64,000 bases of DNA from an uncultured SAR86 cluster bacterium. Lineage in GTDB: Bacteria > Pseudomonadota > Gammaproteobacteria > Magnimaribacterales > D2472. The notes below the pieces were generated by a model. That model made no database searches. It was not told the DNA's origin and saw only the letters and a program-made list of their open reading frames with translations. Below are positions 10,671 to 20,566 of this stretch, one piece after another (within the stretch, counting starts at the first letter, position 1; each line of letters begins with the position of its first letter). A program made the position numbers and the translations under genes. The stretch lies in assembly GCA_902516285.1 (NCBI GenBank), contig CABXXT010000002.1, positions 62,001 through 126,000 on the forward strand, read 5' to 3'.

Positions 10671-11252
10671 TTATTTAATAAAGTTTAGTATTTCTCTGGA
10701 AAGCTTGTCAAAACCAATAATATCTTTTGAAGAAACGGCGATAGGATCTGATTCGGGCATTTGAGTTTTTATATAGGAAATAGCTTTTGCAATATTATTA
10801 TTTGAAAATTTATCACTTTTTGTTAGCACTGGTAAAAAAGGAACGTTGAAATTTCTACAAAGATATACCATATCTAAATCAATCTCTTTTAATGGATGTC
10901 TAATATCCATAAATATTATCACAGCAGCCAAAGCCTTCCTTTTTTGAAAATATTCTCCTAAAAGTGGACCCCAATCTTTTTTCTTTGACTTACTTGATTT
11001 TGCAAACCCGTAACCTGGAAGATCAAGCAGCATTAAGTTGTCATTTACTTTAAAAAAATTTATTTCTGTTGTTCGACCGGGTGTTTTACTTATCCTTGCA
11101 AGTTTAGGATTTTCAGCAAGTGCATTTAAAGCACTTGATTTACCAGCATTCGATCTTCCCGCAAGGAGAACCTCATAACCAATATCCTCAGGAAGCTTAG
11201 AATAATTAGTTATCCCAAATAAAAATTCTGTTTTTTTGAAAATATTTTTCAT
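10671..11252 (-). CDS. engB: Ribosome biogenesis GTP-binding protein YsxC/EngB
   Basis: GRSNAGKSS, DLPGYGFA, TKSDK G-motifs. Confidence 0.95.
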   Translation of the reverse strand: MKNIFKKTEFLFGITNYSKLPEDIGYEVLLAGRSNAGKSSALNALAENPKLARISKTPGRTTEINFFKVNDNLMLLDLPGYGFAKSSKSKKKDWGPLLGEYFQKRKALAAVIIFMDIRHPLKEIDLDMVYLCRNFNVPFLPVLTKSDKFSNNNIAKAISYIKTQMPESDPIAVSSKDIIGFDKLSREILNFIK

Positions 11253-11372
11253 TTTTACTACTTAATAGATGGATAAGTTTATAATAATAGTGCCTAATCA
11301 CTAAATAATTTTTATACAACTTATATCAGCATTTATATATAATACAGGCCATTAGACACACTTATTTTACCA

Positions 11373-12038
11373 ATGAAGTTTTTTTTAATATTATTTATAT
11401 CTTTTAGCTTTATAAATTTTAGTATTGCTGCTGAAATTGGCTCAAAAGAAATGAAAATGCCTAAAACCTTCATTTCTGGTGATCCCGAAAAAGGTTCCCA
11501 GCTTGTTGATTCTTGTGCTGCTTGTCACGGTCAAAGTGGAGTAAGCATAAGCAGTGAATGGCCAAAATTAGCTGGCCAGAATCAAAGGTATTTATACGAA
11601 CAACTTAAATATTTCAGAGATGGCGAAAGAATGAATGCTTTAATGATGTCTGTTACACCATATTTACAATCTCTAAAGGATGAAGATTTACTGGATATTG
11701 CTGCATTTTACGCACAATATCCAATTTCTATTGGACAGGCAAAAAATGACGAAGAACTGCTTGCACTTGGAACCCAATTATATAGATTTGGAAATATGAA
11801 GAAGCAAATACCAGCGTGTACTGCCTGCCACTCTGTATATGGTCAAGGAAATAGTCTTGCTGGATATCCATCTGTCGCTGGTCAACAAATTGGATACTTA
11901 ACATCATCACTAAAAGCATATAGATCAAAAGAAAGAAATGCCGGAGAGTCATCTTTAATAATGCAATCTATTTCTGAGAATCTAACTGATTATGAAATTG
12001 ATGCTTTAGCAAACTATATGCATGGATTATACAAATGA
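11373..12038 (+). CDS. Dihaem cytochrome c4
   Basis: Signal peptide, two CxxCH motifs (CAACHG, CTACHS), upstream of dsbA. Confidence 0.93.
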   Translation: MKFFLILFISFSFINFSIAAEIGSKEMKMPKTFISGDPEKGSQLVDSCAACHGQSGVSISSEWPKLAGQNQRYLYEQLKYFRDGERMNALMMSVTPYLQSLKDEDLLDIAAFYAQYPISIGQAKNDEELLALGTQLYRFGNMKKQIPACTACHSVYGQGNSLAGYPSVAGQQIGYLTSSLKAYRSKERNAGESSLIMQSISENLTDYEIDALANYMHGLYK

Positions 12039-12658
12039 AATACTCTCTAAAACGAACTCTTGTAATATTATTGTTGACTACAATTGCAATAAATACATAT
12101 GCTGATTATAGGTTGGGGGTTGATTATAAAATCGTAGATAATCCATTGCCTGTTAAAAAAGACGGCACAGTAGAAGTTATAGAATCTTTTTGGTATGGAT
12201 GTGGAGCATGTTACTCATTTGAACCCGCCATCAATTCATGGGCTGCGAAACAGAATAAAGATGTTAAATTAATTAAACTGCCAATAACATGGGGAGGCAT
12301 ACACCAACTACATGCTTCACTCTATTATACAATTGAAGCTTTAAAACTAGATAAATCAACTCATGCTGCCGTATTTGTTAGCATTCATAAAGAAGGAAAT
12401 TTTTTATCTAGCCCAGCATCAATTCAGAATTTTCTCGAGAAATTTGGGGTTGCTCCAGAAGTATCAATGCAGTATTTAAATTCATTTGCTGTTAAACAAA
12501 GAGTTAATCGAGGTGTGAAATATGCCAAGCAACTAAAATTATCTTCAGTCCCAATGGTAATTGTTGATGGTAAATACATCATAGAGTCTAAAGGCTCCTT
12601 CAAAGAGATGTTAAAAGTAGTTGACCATGTTATTGAAATCCAAAAACCAAACACATAG
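12035..12658 (+). CDS. dsbA: Thiol:disulfide interchange protein DsbA
   Basis: FWYGCGACYSFEP active site, SSVPMVIVDGKY cis-Pro loop. Confidence 0.92.
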   Translation: MKYSLKRTLVILLLTTIAINTYADYRLGVDYKIVDNPLPVKKDGTVEVIESFWYGCGACYSFEPAINSWAAKQNKDVKLIKLPITWGGIHQLHASLYYTIEALKLDKSTHAAVFVSIHKEGNFLSSPASIQNFLEKFGVAPEVSMQYLNSFAVKQRVNRGVKYAKQLKLSSVPMVIVDGKYIIESKGSFKEMLKVVDHVIEIQKPNT

Positions 12659-12664
12659 TAGCTT

Positions 12665-13264
12665 ATGAAAAATAAATATTTTTTAATCATTCTCCCTTTA
12701 GTATTAATGTTCAGTTTTAATGGAAAAAAATATGATGAAGCTGTTAAAGAAAGATTGTCGGTGCTTGTTAGGGTTTGCCTAGAGGGAGAGGATTGTGGTG
12801 TCAGCTCCCAGTCATCTGATATGACATCAAGCATGAGCATAGTCGCGACTAATGAAACAAAAAAAGTGGAACTTTCGAAAGGGTCAGAGCATGTTGTTAA
12901 AATGCTTAATTCAGGGGATGGTGGCCAAATGATATTTGAACCAGCAGTTTTAAAAGTTTCAAAAGGCGATACTATTCACTTTAAAGCAACAGATATGTCT
13001 CATAACTCTGCATCTATTGATGGGATGCTTCCTGATGGAGCAGTAGCTTGGGCAGGTGCAATGAATGCTGATATATCTGTAACATTGGATACCGAAGGAA
13101 TATATGTATATCAATGTGATCCACATGCAATGATGGCAATGATAGGCGTAATTCAGGTAGGAGAAGCAACAAATATGGATGCCATCAAACAGGCATCAAA
13201 TAGTTATAAGTCATCTTTTATAATGAATACAAATAGGATTGATGATTATTTGAATCAACTTTGA
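12665..13264 (+). CDS. Pseudoazurin-like cupredoxin with N-terminal extension
   Basis: MIFEPAVLKVSKGDTIHFKATDMSHN and YVYQCDPHAMMAMIGVIQVG type I copper ligands. Confidence 0.9.
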   Translation: MKNKYFLIILPLVLMFSFNGKKYDEAVKERLSVLVRVCLEGEDCGVSSQSSDMTSSMSIVATNETKKVELSKGSEHVVKMLNSGDGGQMIFEPAVLKVSKGDTIHFKATDMSHNSASIDGMLPDGAVAWAGAMNADISVTLDTEGIYVYQCDPHAMMAMIGVIQVGEATNMDAIKQASNSYKSSFIMNTNRIDDYLNQL

Positions 13265-13491
13265 TCATTTTCAATTTTTGAAAGTCTATTTTCTAAATCT
13301 TTAATAATCCTTTCTAAATTTTCATATTTAGATTTTTTAATGTAACCACCCTTTTCAATAAGATCATTTATATGAGGCTGAATTTTTTTATCTAGATTTG
13401 TAAAAACTTCACTCGGCATTATCTTTGCAAGACTCTTCAATTCTTTTTCAATAATATTTTTAATTATCTTTGATAAATCTTTATCATCCAT
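13255..13491 (-). CDS. ubiK: Ubiquinone biosynthesis accessory factor UbiK / BMFP-domain protein
   Basis: Short coiled-coil C-terminal protein of BMFP type (YENLERIIKDLENRLSKIE). Confidence 0.75.
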   Translation of the reverse strand: MDDKDLSKIIKNIIEKELKSLAKIMPSEVFTNLDKKIQPHINDLIEKGGYIKKSKYENLERIIKDLENRLSKIENDQS

Positions 13492-14185
13492 AGTATTTCT
13501 CTATTATTTCAGGAAGCATTTTCCATGAACTGAATTCATCTGGTTTCTTAGAATCCTGTTCCCATTCGCTATTGTTATTATTAAACCATAAAGTGTTAAT
13601 TCCAAGATTACTTGCCCCAATAATATCATTGATTTGATGGTCTCCAATGTGAAGCATTTCATCAAATTTTACTCCCTCTAACTTTTCTAATGCTTTATCA
13701 AAGTGACTTCGATTTGGCTTGTTATCTTTTGCCTCAAGCGAACTAATTGAAAATTTGAAGTATCTACCAATTTTAAATTTATAAATGTCTGCATTCCCAT
13801 TAGTAAGCACCCCTAATTCATATTTTTTTGAAAGAATTTTTAGTGAAGCTTCAACACCGTCATAAAGTTTTATTAGATGTCTTTTATCAATAAATATTTC
13901 AAATGCATCATTTACAATTTTATTTCTTAAACTAGTTGGTCTTATATGCTTTAATTTTTCTTTAAAGATTTCCTTTCTGAGCTTACCAATATCCCATTCA
14001 ATGCTCTCATCTTTTTTTATTAGTTCTTTTCTGAGGTCTAGGAAGTCATTTAGATCTCCCCATTTAATTTCTCCAACTCTATCTTCTATCCACTTCCTTG
14101 TTTCTATTTCCGCATTAATGATGGTAGGACGGTTATCCCAAAGAGTATCATCCAAATCAAAAGTAATCATTTTTATTTTATTCAT
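13484..14185 (-). CDS. HAD-family hydrolase (YigB-like)
   Basis: [31 protein letters not shown]; located in xerC/dapF cluster. Confidence 0.88.
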   Translation of the reverse strand: MNKIKMITFDLDDTLWDNRPTIINAEIETRKWIEDRVGEIKWGDLNDFLDLRKELIKKDESIEWDIGKLRKEIFKEKLKHIRPTSLRNKIVNDAFEIFIDKRHLIKLYDGVEASLKILSKKYELGVLTNGNADIYKFKIGRYFKFSISSLEAKDNKPNRSHFDKALEKLEGVKFDEMLHIGDHQINDIIGASNLGINTLWFNNNNSEWEQDSKKPDEFSSWKMLPEIIEKYYG

Positions 14186-15078
14186 TTTTTTGCTCTTGGA
14201 TGAGATTGATCATATATCTTTACTAAGTGCTGATAATCAAGCTTAGTATAAATTTGAGTTGTTGAAAGAGAACTATGTCCAAGCAATTCTTGAATTGTTC
14301 TTAAGTCACCACTTGATTCAAGCATATGAGTTGCAAAGCTATGCCTAAGCATATGAGGATGTATTGGTGCTAAACCTTGTTTCAAAGCCATTTTTCTTAA
14401 ACGTAATTGAACACTTCTTATGCTTATTCGTTTTCCTCTAGAGTTTAAGAATAAAGCATTAGTACTGTTAATAATTTTGTTTCTTTCAATCAGCCATTCA
14501 TTTATCGCACTTTTTGCATACTTGCCGACTGGAACAAGCCTAGTTTTTGACCCTTTACCAAGGATTCTTAAAAAACTCATATCTTCTTCAAAGTCATTCA
14601 AGTCTATACTGACTGTCTCAGAAACTCTTAAACCTGAGGAATAAATTAGCTCAATAATAGCAAGATCTCTAATTTCAACTACAGATGTAGGCTTGAAGTT
14701 TAAAAGTTGTTCAACATCTTCAGGAGATAAAACCTCTGGTAAATTATTTGGTGTTTTTGGAGCTGTTATTAGTTCAAATGGCGATGAATTTACAACATTA
14801 TTTTTTTTTAAAAATTTAAAAAAGCCTTTCGCAGAGGATATATGTCTTTGTATGCTTCTTGGATTGATATTTTTAGTAAAAAGATCACCAACCCAAGCCG
14901 AACAAATATCATCAGTTATTTCAGAGTATTTGGAAATATTCAACTTTTCAACGAAATCTGAAAATTTTTTGAGATCTCTTAAATATGAATTAGCAGTATT
15001 GTTTGAAAGATTTTTGACTTGTGAAATAAAGTTAATGTATTCGTTAATGTCATTAATGACAAAACCCTTTTTATTCAT
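14182..15078 (-). CDS. xerC: Tyrosine recombinase XerC
   Basis: [35 protein letters not shown]; synteny. Confidence 0.95.
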   Translation of the reverse strand: MNKKGFVINDINEYINFISQVKNLSNNTANSYLRDLKKFSDFVEKLNISKYSEITDDICSAWVGDLFTKNINPRSIQRHISSAKGFFKFLKKNNVVNSSPFELITAPKTPNNLPEVLSPEDVEQLLNFKPTSVVEIRDLAIIELIYSSGLRVSETVSIDLNDFEEDMSFLRILGKGSKTRLVPVGKYAKSAINEWLIERNKIINSTNALFLNSRGKRISIRSVQLRLRKMALKQGLAPIHPHMLRHSFATHMLESSGDLRTIQELLGHSSLSTTQIYTKLDYQHLVKIYDQSHPRAKK

Positions 15079-15081
15079 ATT

Positions 15082-15702
15082 CTAGATTGCAAGTTTTCTT
15101 TCTAAGATATCCCTAATATATTCAATAAAAGTTGTATCTTCATCTCCAAGATATTTTGTTCTATCAAAACTTCCCAATTTTAATAGGCCTATCTCATCTT
15201 TTAGAACTACCGTAGCAACAACTATAGACTCTATTTTTTCATCTTCAAAAAGATATTTAATTTTTTCTTTTGAAAAGGAACCACAATGGATTGAACCTTT
15301 ATGGAAGGATAGTTGCGTATTATTCTCTAGTTCATCTATTTCTTTATTTTTGTAAAAATCTAAAGCACAACTATCAATCTTAAATTCATCTCGAAATGTC
15401 TCGATTACTGTATTAATAATTTTGTCTTTTGTATCTGAGCTTAAAATTTCTAATATAAGCTTTTTTGATTTATTAAATAAATCCTCATTTATTGATGCTG
15501 TCTCCATAAAAGATGATATGAGGTCAATTAAATTATTATGCTCAACTCGGAGTTTTTTAACTTGTCTCTCAAGGATAGAAGATGCGTTGCTTGATGTATC
15601 TTTAAATTTTAATTCACTGACAAGTGATTCTCTTGATTCAAAAAAATCAAGATTATCTAGTAGAAACAATTCAACCTCTTTAGGATCTAACTTTTTATTC
15701 AA
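15082..15702 (-). CDS. DUF484 family protein
   Basis: Position between dapF and xerC, GAF-like C-terminal region. Confidence 0.8.
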   Translation of the reverse strand: MNKKLDPKEVELFLLDNLDFFESRESLVSELKFKDTSSNASSILERQVKKLRVEHNNLIDLISSFMETASINEDLFNKSKKLILEILSSDTKDKIINTVIETFRDEFKIDSCALDFYKNKEIDELENNTQLSFHKGSIHCGSFSKEKIKYLFEDEKIESIVVATVVLKDEIGLLKLGSFDRTKYLGDEDTTFIEYIRDILERKLAI

Positions 15703-16477
15703 CTATATTTCCCTGATATATAAATTTAGAAGGTCCTTGCATTAAAATATATTTATTCATATTCTTAAACTCAAGTGTACCACCATGAGATTTTACCTTT
15801 AGTTTCCTCTTACCCACTAAAAAATTATTTGCTAAACATAACGCAGCAGAACCACACGATAAAGTCTCACCGACACCATTTTCATAAGTCCTTATTTGAA
15901 ATAGGTTACTTTTAGTTATTTCAAATATGGAAAGGTTCATAGATTCTTTTTTAATAATATTTTGAAGATCATCATACAAACCGTTTAAATTAATTCTCTT
16001 GATAGATCCCATATCGATAAGAATATGATTATTACCAATATTTGACAAAAAGAAATCTGAGCCAATTTTTTTTTGTATTTTATCTGATATAACTTTGTTA
16101 TTAAGTCTATTGGGTTTATCTATAATTACAGAAACGTCATCGTTATCTTTGGGCGAGCATAAAATACTCTTAAATTTAGTTTTAAGGTTGATCTGTGAAT
16201 TTGGAAAAAACTTATTCTGCCAAATGTATGAAGCAGCACACCTAATTCCATTGAGACACATCCCCGCCTCTGATCCATCGCAGTTATAGAATGTTACATA
16301 AAAATCATATTCGCCTTTTTTTGGTAATCCAATAATAATTAATTGATCAAAACCAATGCCCTGATTTCTATTAGAAATTTTTTGTATAAAAGTCTTAGTA
16401 ATCTTTAAAGGATTTTCAATGGAGTTAATTAAAACAAAGTCGTTTCCATTTCCATGCCATTTTTCAAAATTAATCAT
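15695..16477 (-). CDS. dapF: Diaminopimelate epimerase
   Basis: KWHGNGNDFVLI, NCDGSEAGMCLNGIRC, GETLSCGSAA. Confidence 0.96.
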   Translation of the reverse strand: MINFEKWHGNGNDFVLINSIENPLKITKTFIQKISNRNQGIGFDQLIIIGLPKKGEYDFYVTFYNCDGSEAGMCLNGIRCAASYIWQNKFFPNSQINLKTKFKSILCSPKDNDDVSVIIDKPNRLNNKVISDKIQKKIGSDFFLSNIGNNHILIDMGSIKRINLNGLYDDLQNIIKKESMNLSIFEITKSNLFQIRTYENGVGETLSCGSAALCLANNFLVGKRKLKVKSHGGTLEFKNMNKYILMQGPSKFIYQGNIVE

Positions 16478-17708
16478 TAATTATGATTTCATTTTTAATA
16501 AGATCACTAAATGATTCTCTTTTCCGAATCTCATAATGGTTACTTCCATTTACTAAAACTTCAGCACATCTCATTCTAGAGTTATAATTTGATGACATAA
16601 CAAATCCATAAGCACCTGCTGTTTTAATTGCTAAAAAATCATTTTCCAAGGCATGAATTTTATGATCTTTTATGATTACGTCAGAAGATTCACAAACAGG
16701 ACCAACTATAGTCCAATTTTTTTCTTTATTTTGTGTTTGACTCACATTCCAGACATCATGTTTTGCTTTGTACAAGGAAGGTCTTAATAAATCATTCATT
16801 GCAGCGTCGACAATTAAGAAATCATCTTTGATATATTCAACTTTAGTTAATAGCACACCAGCATTTCCAGATATACTTCTTCCAGGTTCAAGTATAATTT
16901 TTTCATCCCTATCTTTAAATTCCTCTTCGATTAACGAGATTAAGTTTGCAGCAGATGGAACAATATCATCTATGTATGGAATGCCTAAGCCTCCACCTAA
17001 ATCTAAAAACTCTAATTCAATACCAGTTTTCTTGATTTTGTCTGCTAGATTAATAATTGCTCTGGCAGTTAACCTATAATTTTCAATATCAAGTATTTGA
17101 GAACCAATATGACAAGCAAGACCAATTAAATTTAAGTTACTCGAATTATTTATAAAGTCACATAACTTGAGTACAAAATTTTCAGAAGATATTCCAAATT
17201 TATCACCTTTTCTGCCAGTTGTAATATAGTCATGGCCACCTGAGTCAATTTCTGGATTAAATCTTATTGCAACATTAACTTGCTTCTTAAGTTTAGATGC
17301 TATCCTTTCTATTCTTTGAAGCTCTGATTCTGATTCAATATTAAAAGATAATATTCCATTATTGATTCCTTCAACAATTTCCATTTCAGACTTTCCAACA
17401 CCTGAAAAGATAATTTTGTTAGGGTCTGCACCAACATGAAGAACCCTCATTAGTTCTCCATATGAAACGATATCGAATCCACATTCTTTATCATTTATAA
17501 TTTTGAGTATTGCTAAGTTATTCAACGATTTTACTGAAAAGCAAATGAGGCTATTTTTATTCTTAAAAGATTGTTTATATAAATCAATATTTTGTTCAAG
17601 AGTTTTTCTTGAGTATATGTATGTAGGTGTTCCATACTCATCAGCAATGTCTAGCAGATTAACATCTTCACAAAATAGAGAAGAATTTTTATATGAGAAA
17701 CAATCCAT
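16470..17708 (-). CDS. lysA: Diaminopimelate decarboxylase
   Basis: FSVKSLNN PLP-Lys region, LDLGGGLGIPY, EPGRSISGNAG. Confidence 0.96.
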   Translation of the reverse strand: MDCFSYKNSSLFCEDVNLLDIADEYGTPTYIYSRKTLEQNIDLYKQSFKNKNSLICFSVKSLNNLAILKIINDKECGFDIVSYGELMRVLHVGADPNKIIFSGVGKSEMEIVEGINNGILSFNIESESELQRIERIASKLKKQVNVAIRFNPEIDSGGHDYITTGRKGDKFGISSENFVLKLCDFINNSSNLNLIGLACHIGSQILDIENYRLTARAIINLADKIKKTGIELEFLDLGGGLGIPYIDDIVPSAANLISLIEEEFKDRDEKIILEPGRSISGNAGVLLTKVEYIKDDFLIVDAAMNDLLRPSLYKAKHDVWNVSQTQNKEKNWTIVGPVCESSDVIIKDHKIHALENDFLAIKTAGAYGFVMSSNYNSRMRCAEVLVNGSNHYEIRKRESFSDLIKNEIIIND

Positions 17709-17718
17709 TTTAGATTTT

Positions 17719-17802
17719 TTAAAAAATTAAAGGTCCCTTCACCCCACAACCAATTAAGAAAATGAGTAAAAAAAGGCTTAAAAATATATTTACGTAATTC
17801 AC
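17719..17802 (-). CDS. lptM: Putative minimal LptM/YifL-family lipoprotein (27 aa, GTG start)
   Basis: Manual translation (V/M)NYVNIFLSLFLLIFLIGCGVKGPLIF*: lipobox LIGC followed by GxKGPL; directly upstream of lysA as in other gammaproteobacteria; absent from ORF track. Confidence 0.75.
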   Translation of the reverse strand: MNYVNIFLSLFLLIFLIGCGVKGPLIF

Positions 17803-17848
17803 AGGGCATATTATGGGCAATAACACCCATAATTTGAACTTTTAAAGA

Positions 17849-19243
17849 TTAATATTTGTAACTTTCTTCTTTAAATGGACCCTCTTGAGGAACATTTATG
17901 TAGTCTGCTTGATCTTTGGTAAGCTTTGTTACCATTCCGCCAAAGCCAGCAACCATTAGACTCGCAACTTCTTCATCAAGTTTTTTTGGAAGAACTTCTA
18001 CAGTTATCATTTCAGATCTTTTGTCCGCATCATTTATATTTGCAAACCCTTGCTTGAATAAATGAATTTGTGCAAGCACCTGATTTGCAAATGATCCATC
18101 CATAATTCTACTTGGATGACCTGTGGCATTTCCTAGATTTACCAATCTGCCTTCGGCTAGAAGAATTATATAATCTTTGCTGGACAGGTCTGGAGTTCCA
18201 TCAGGGGAGGTATCTCTGAATACTCTGTGGACCTGAGGTTTGATCTCATCCCAGTAGAAATTTTCACGCATGAATGCTGTATCAATTTCATTATCAAAAT
18301 GACCAATGTTACATACAACAGCTGTATTTTTGACGGTACTTAACATTGCAGAATCACAGACATTTACATTACCAGTTGTTGTAACTATTAGATCAGTATC
18401 ACCCATCACAGCCATATTAATATCATCAGGATTTCTAGTTACTATTCCATCTTTATAACATGATACAACTGAAAAACCATCCATGCAGGCTTGCATAGCG
18501 CAAATTGGATCTGACTCAACAACACTCACAATCATACCTTCTTGTGCAAGACTTGCTGCCGAACCTTTGCCAACGTCACCGTAACCGATTACAAGACCCT
18601 TTTTACCAGATAACAACATATCGGTGCCTCTTTTAAGTGCATCATTGAGACTATGCCTACAACCATACTTATTATCATTTTTAGCTTTCGTTACTGAATC
18701 ATTTACATTGATTGCTGGTATCTTTAATTCTCCTTTTTCAAGCATTTCTTTAAGCCTATGAACACCAGTTGTTGTTTCTTCAGATACACCATGAATTGTT
18801 TCTAGCATATCTGGAAATTTTTCATGGACCATAGACGTAAGATCGCTTCCATCATCAAGGATCATATTCGCATCCCATGGTGCGCCATCTTTACATATAG
18901 TTTGTTCAATACACCACTCATACTCTTCATCTGTTTCACCTTTCCAAGCAAATGTTGGAATGCCTTTAGCTGCCATTGCAGCAGCAGCATGATCTTGAGT
19001 TGAGAAAATATTACATGAAGACCATCTTAACTCTGCCCCAAGATCTACCAAAGTTTCCATTAAAACAGCAGTTTGAATTGTCATATGAATACAACCCATG
19101 ATTTTAGCACCAGCTAAAGGTTGCTCAGATCTATATTTTTCTCTTAATGCCATAAGTGCAGGCATTTCATTCTCAGCAAGAGAAATTTCTCTTCTACCAA
19201 ACTCTGCTAAATTAATATCAGCTACTTTATAGTCGTTTTCCAT
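17849..19243 (-). CDS. ahcY: Adenosylhomocysteinase
   Basis: [41 protein letters not shown]. Confidence 0.97.
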   Translation of the reverse strand: MENDYKVADINLAEFGRREISLAENEMPALMALREKYRSEQPLAGAKIMGCIHMTIQTAVLMETLVDLGAELRWSSCNIFSTQDHAAAAMAAKGIPTFAWKGETDEEYEWCIEQTICKDGAPWDANMILDDGSDLTSMVHEKFPDMLETIHGVSEETTTGVHRLKEMLEKGELKIPAINVNDSVTKAKNDNKYGCRHSLNDALKRGTDMLLSGKKGLVIGYGDVGKGSAASLAQEGMIVSVVESDPICAMQACMDGFSVVSCYKDGIVTRNPDDINMAVMGDTDLIVTTTGNVNVCDSAMLSTVKNTAVVCNIGHFDNEIDTAFMRENFYWDEIKPQVHRVFRDTSPDGTPDLSSKDYIILLAEGRLVNLGNATGHPSRIMDGSFANQVLAQIHLFKQGFANINDADKRSEMITVEVLPKKLDEEVASLMVAGFGGMVTKLTKDQADYINVPQEGPFKEESYKY

Positions 19244-19266
19244 ATTATTTCCTTATTGTTAAATTT

Positions 19267-20421
19267 TTATTGTGAAATTTCTGAAGCTTTATCAGTTTTT
19301 TCCCATGAAAGATCTATATCTGTTCTTCCAAAATGCCCATACGCAGCTGTTGGAAGGTAAATTGGTCTCTTAAGATCAAGCATATTTATAAGACTTTTAG
19401 GCCTAAGATCAAATTTATCTTCAACAATTTTTTCAATAGCTTCTTTGGATATTTTCTCACTATTAAAAGTATTAACATTTATTGACGTTGGCTTAGCAAC
19501 TCCAATTGCATATGATACTTGAATTTCGCAATAATCTGCTAAACCAGCCGCAACAATGTTCTTTGCTACATATCTTGCTGCATAAGCTGCAGATCTATCT
19601 ACTTTTGATGGATCTTTGCCTGAAAAAGCACCACCACCATGTCTAGCCATTCCTCCGTAAGTATCAACAATAATTTTTCGACCTGTTAGTCCACAATCTC
19701 CAACTGGACCTCCAATTACAAATTTTCCTGTCGGATTTATATAAATTTTTGTTGAGTCCAAGATCCATTCCTCTGGAACAACTGGCTTTATGACTTTTTC
19801 CATAATTTCATGTTTAATTTCATCTTGGGTAACATCTTCGTCATGTTGTGTGGACAAAACAATTGCTGATAAACCTTCTATTGTTTTACCATCATCAGAA
19901 TAAATTGCACTCACTTGACTCTTTGCATCTGGTCGTAGCCAAGTTAACTCATTACTTTTCATTACATCAGCCTGTTTTTTTACCAACCTATGAGAGAGAT
20001 CAATAGGAAGTGGCATCAATGAATCAGTTTCAGTACATGCATAACCAAACATTAGCCCTTGATCTCCTGCTCCTTGCTCAAGATTTTCGCCTTCTCCCTC
20101 AGTAACACCTTGAGAAATATCTGGTGATTGTTCAAAAACTAAATTTGTGAATTCGCATGTGTCACCATTAAACCCATATTCATCAGTGTTGTAGCCAATA
20201 TTGTTAATTGTTTTTCTGACAACTGGTTCAAGATCTGGACTTCCAAGAGATGTTATCTCACCCGCTATGTAAACCATATTATTTTTGATCATTGTTTCAC
20301 ATGCAACCCTGCTATTTGGGTCTTCTGCCAGATATGCGTCTAGTACAGCATCTGAAATCTGATCACAAACCTTATCAGGGTGCCCTGCAGATACTGACTC
20401 AGATGTAAAAATGTAACTCAT
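19267..20421 (-). CDS. metK: S-adenosylmethionine synthetase
   Basis: [58 protein letters not shown]. Confidence 0.98.
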   Translation of the reverse strand: MSYIFTSESVSAGHPDKVCDQISDAVLDAYLAEDPNSRVACETMIKNNMVYIAGEITSLGSPDLEPVVRKTINNIGYNTDEYGFNGDTCEFTNLVFEQSPDISQGVTEGEGENLEQGAGDQGLMFGYACTETDSLMPLPIDLSHRLVKKQADVMKSNELTWLRPDAKSQVSAIYSDDGKTIEGLSAIVLSTQHDEDVTQDEIKHEIMEKVIKPVVPEEWILDSTKIYINPTGKFVIGGPVGDCGLTGRKIIVDTYGGMARHGGGAFSGKDPSKVDRSAAYAARYVAKNIVAAGLADYCEIQVSYAIGVAKPTSINVNTFNSEKISKEAIEKIVEDKFDLRPKSLINMLDLKRPIYLPTAAYGHFGRTDIDLSWEKTDKASEISQ

Positions 20422-20566
20422 AATTCTTCTCCCCGAAATTTGTAACGTGTTGACTTAAGTTAAAAGCTTTACACGGTCTACCATTCTATATCAAAAAATG
20501 ATTTTTTATCTATGCTTTTGCCCACAAAAATATTATTATCCTAAAAAGCAATTGGGGAAAATTAAT

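Noticed and set aside
12424-12840. 138-aa minus-strand ORF
   Set aside because: Antisense to dsbA and the pseudoazurin-like gene, no recognisable motifs.
14182-15078. Tyrosine recombinase as evidence of an integrated mobile element
   Set aside because: It is chromosomal XerC in its canonical dapF-DUF484-xerC-HAD context; no att sites or cargo.
14693-15085. 130-aa plus-strand ORF (and 15422..15745, 107 aa)
   Set aside because: Antisense to xerC and DUF484 genes; no domain signal.
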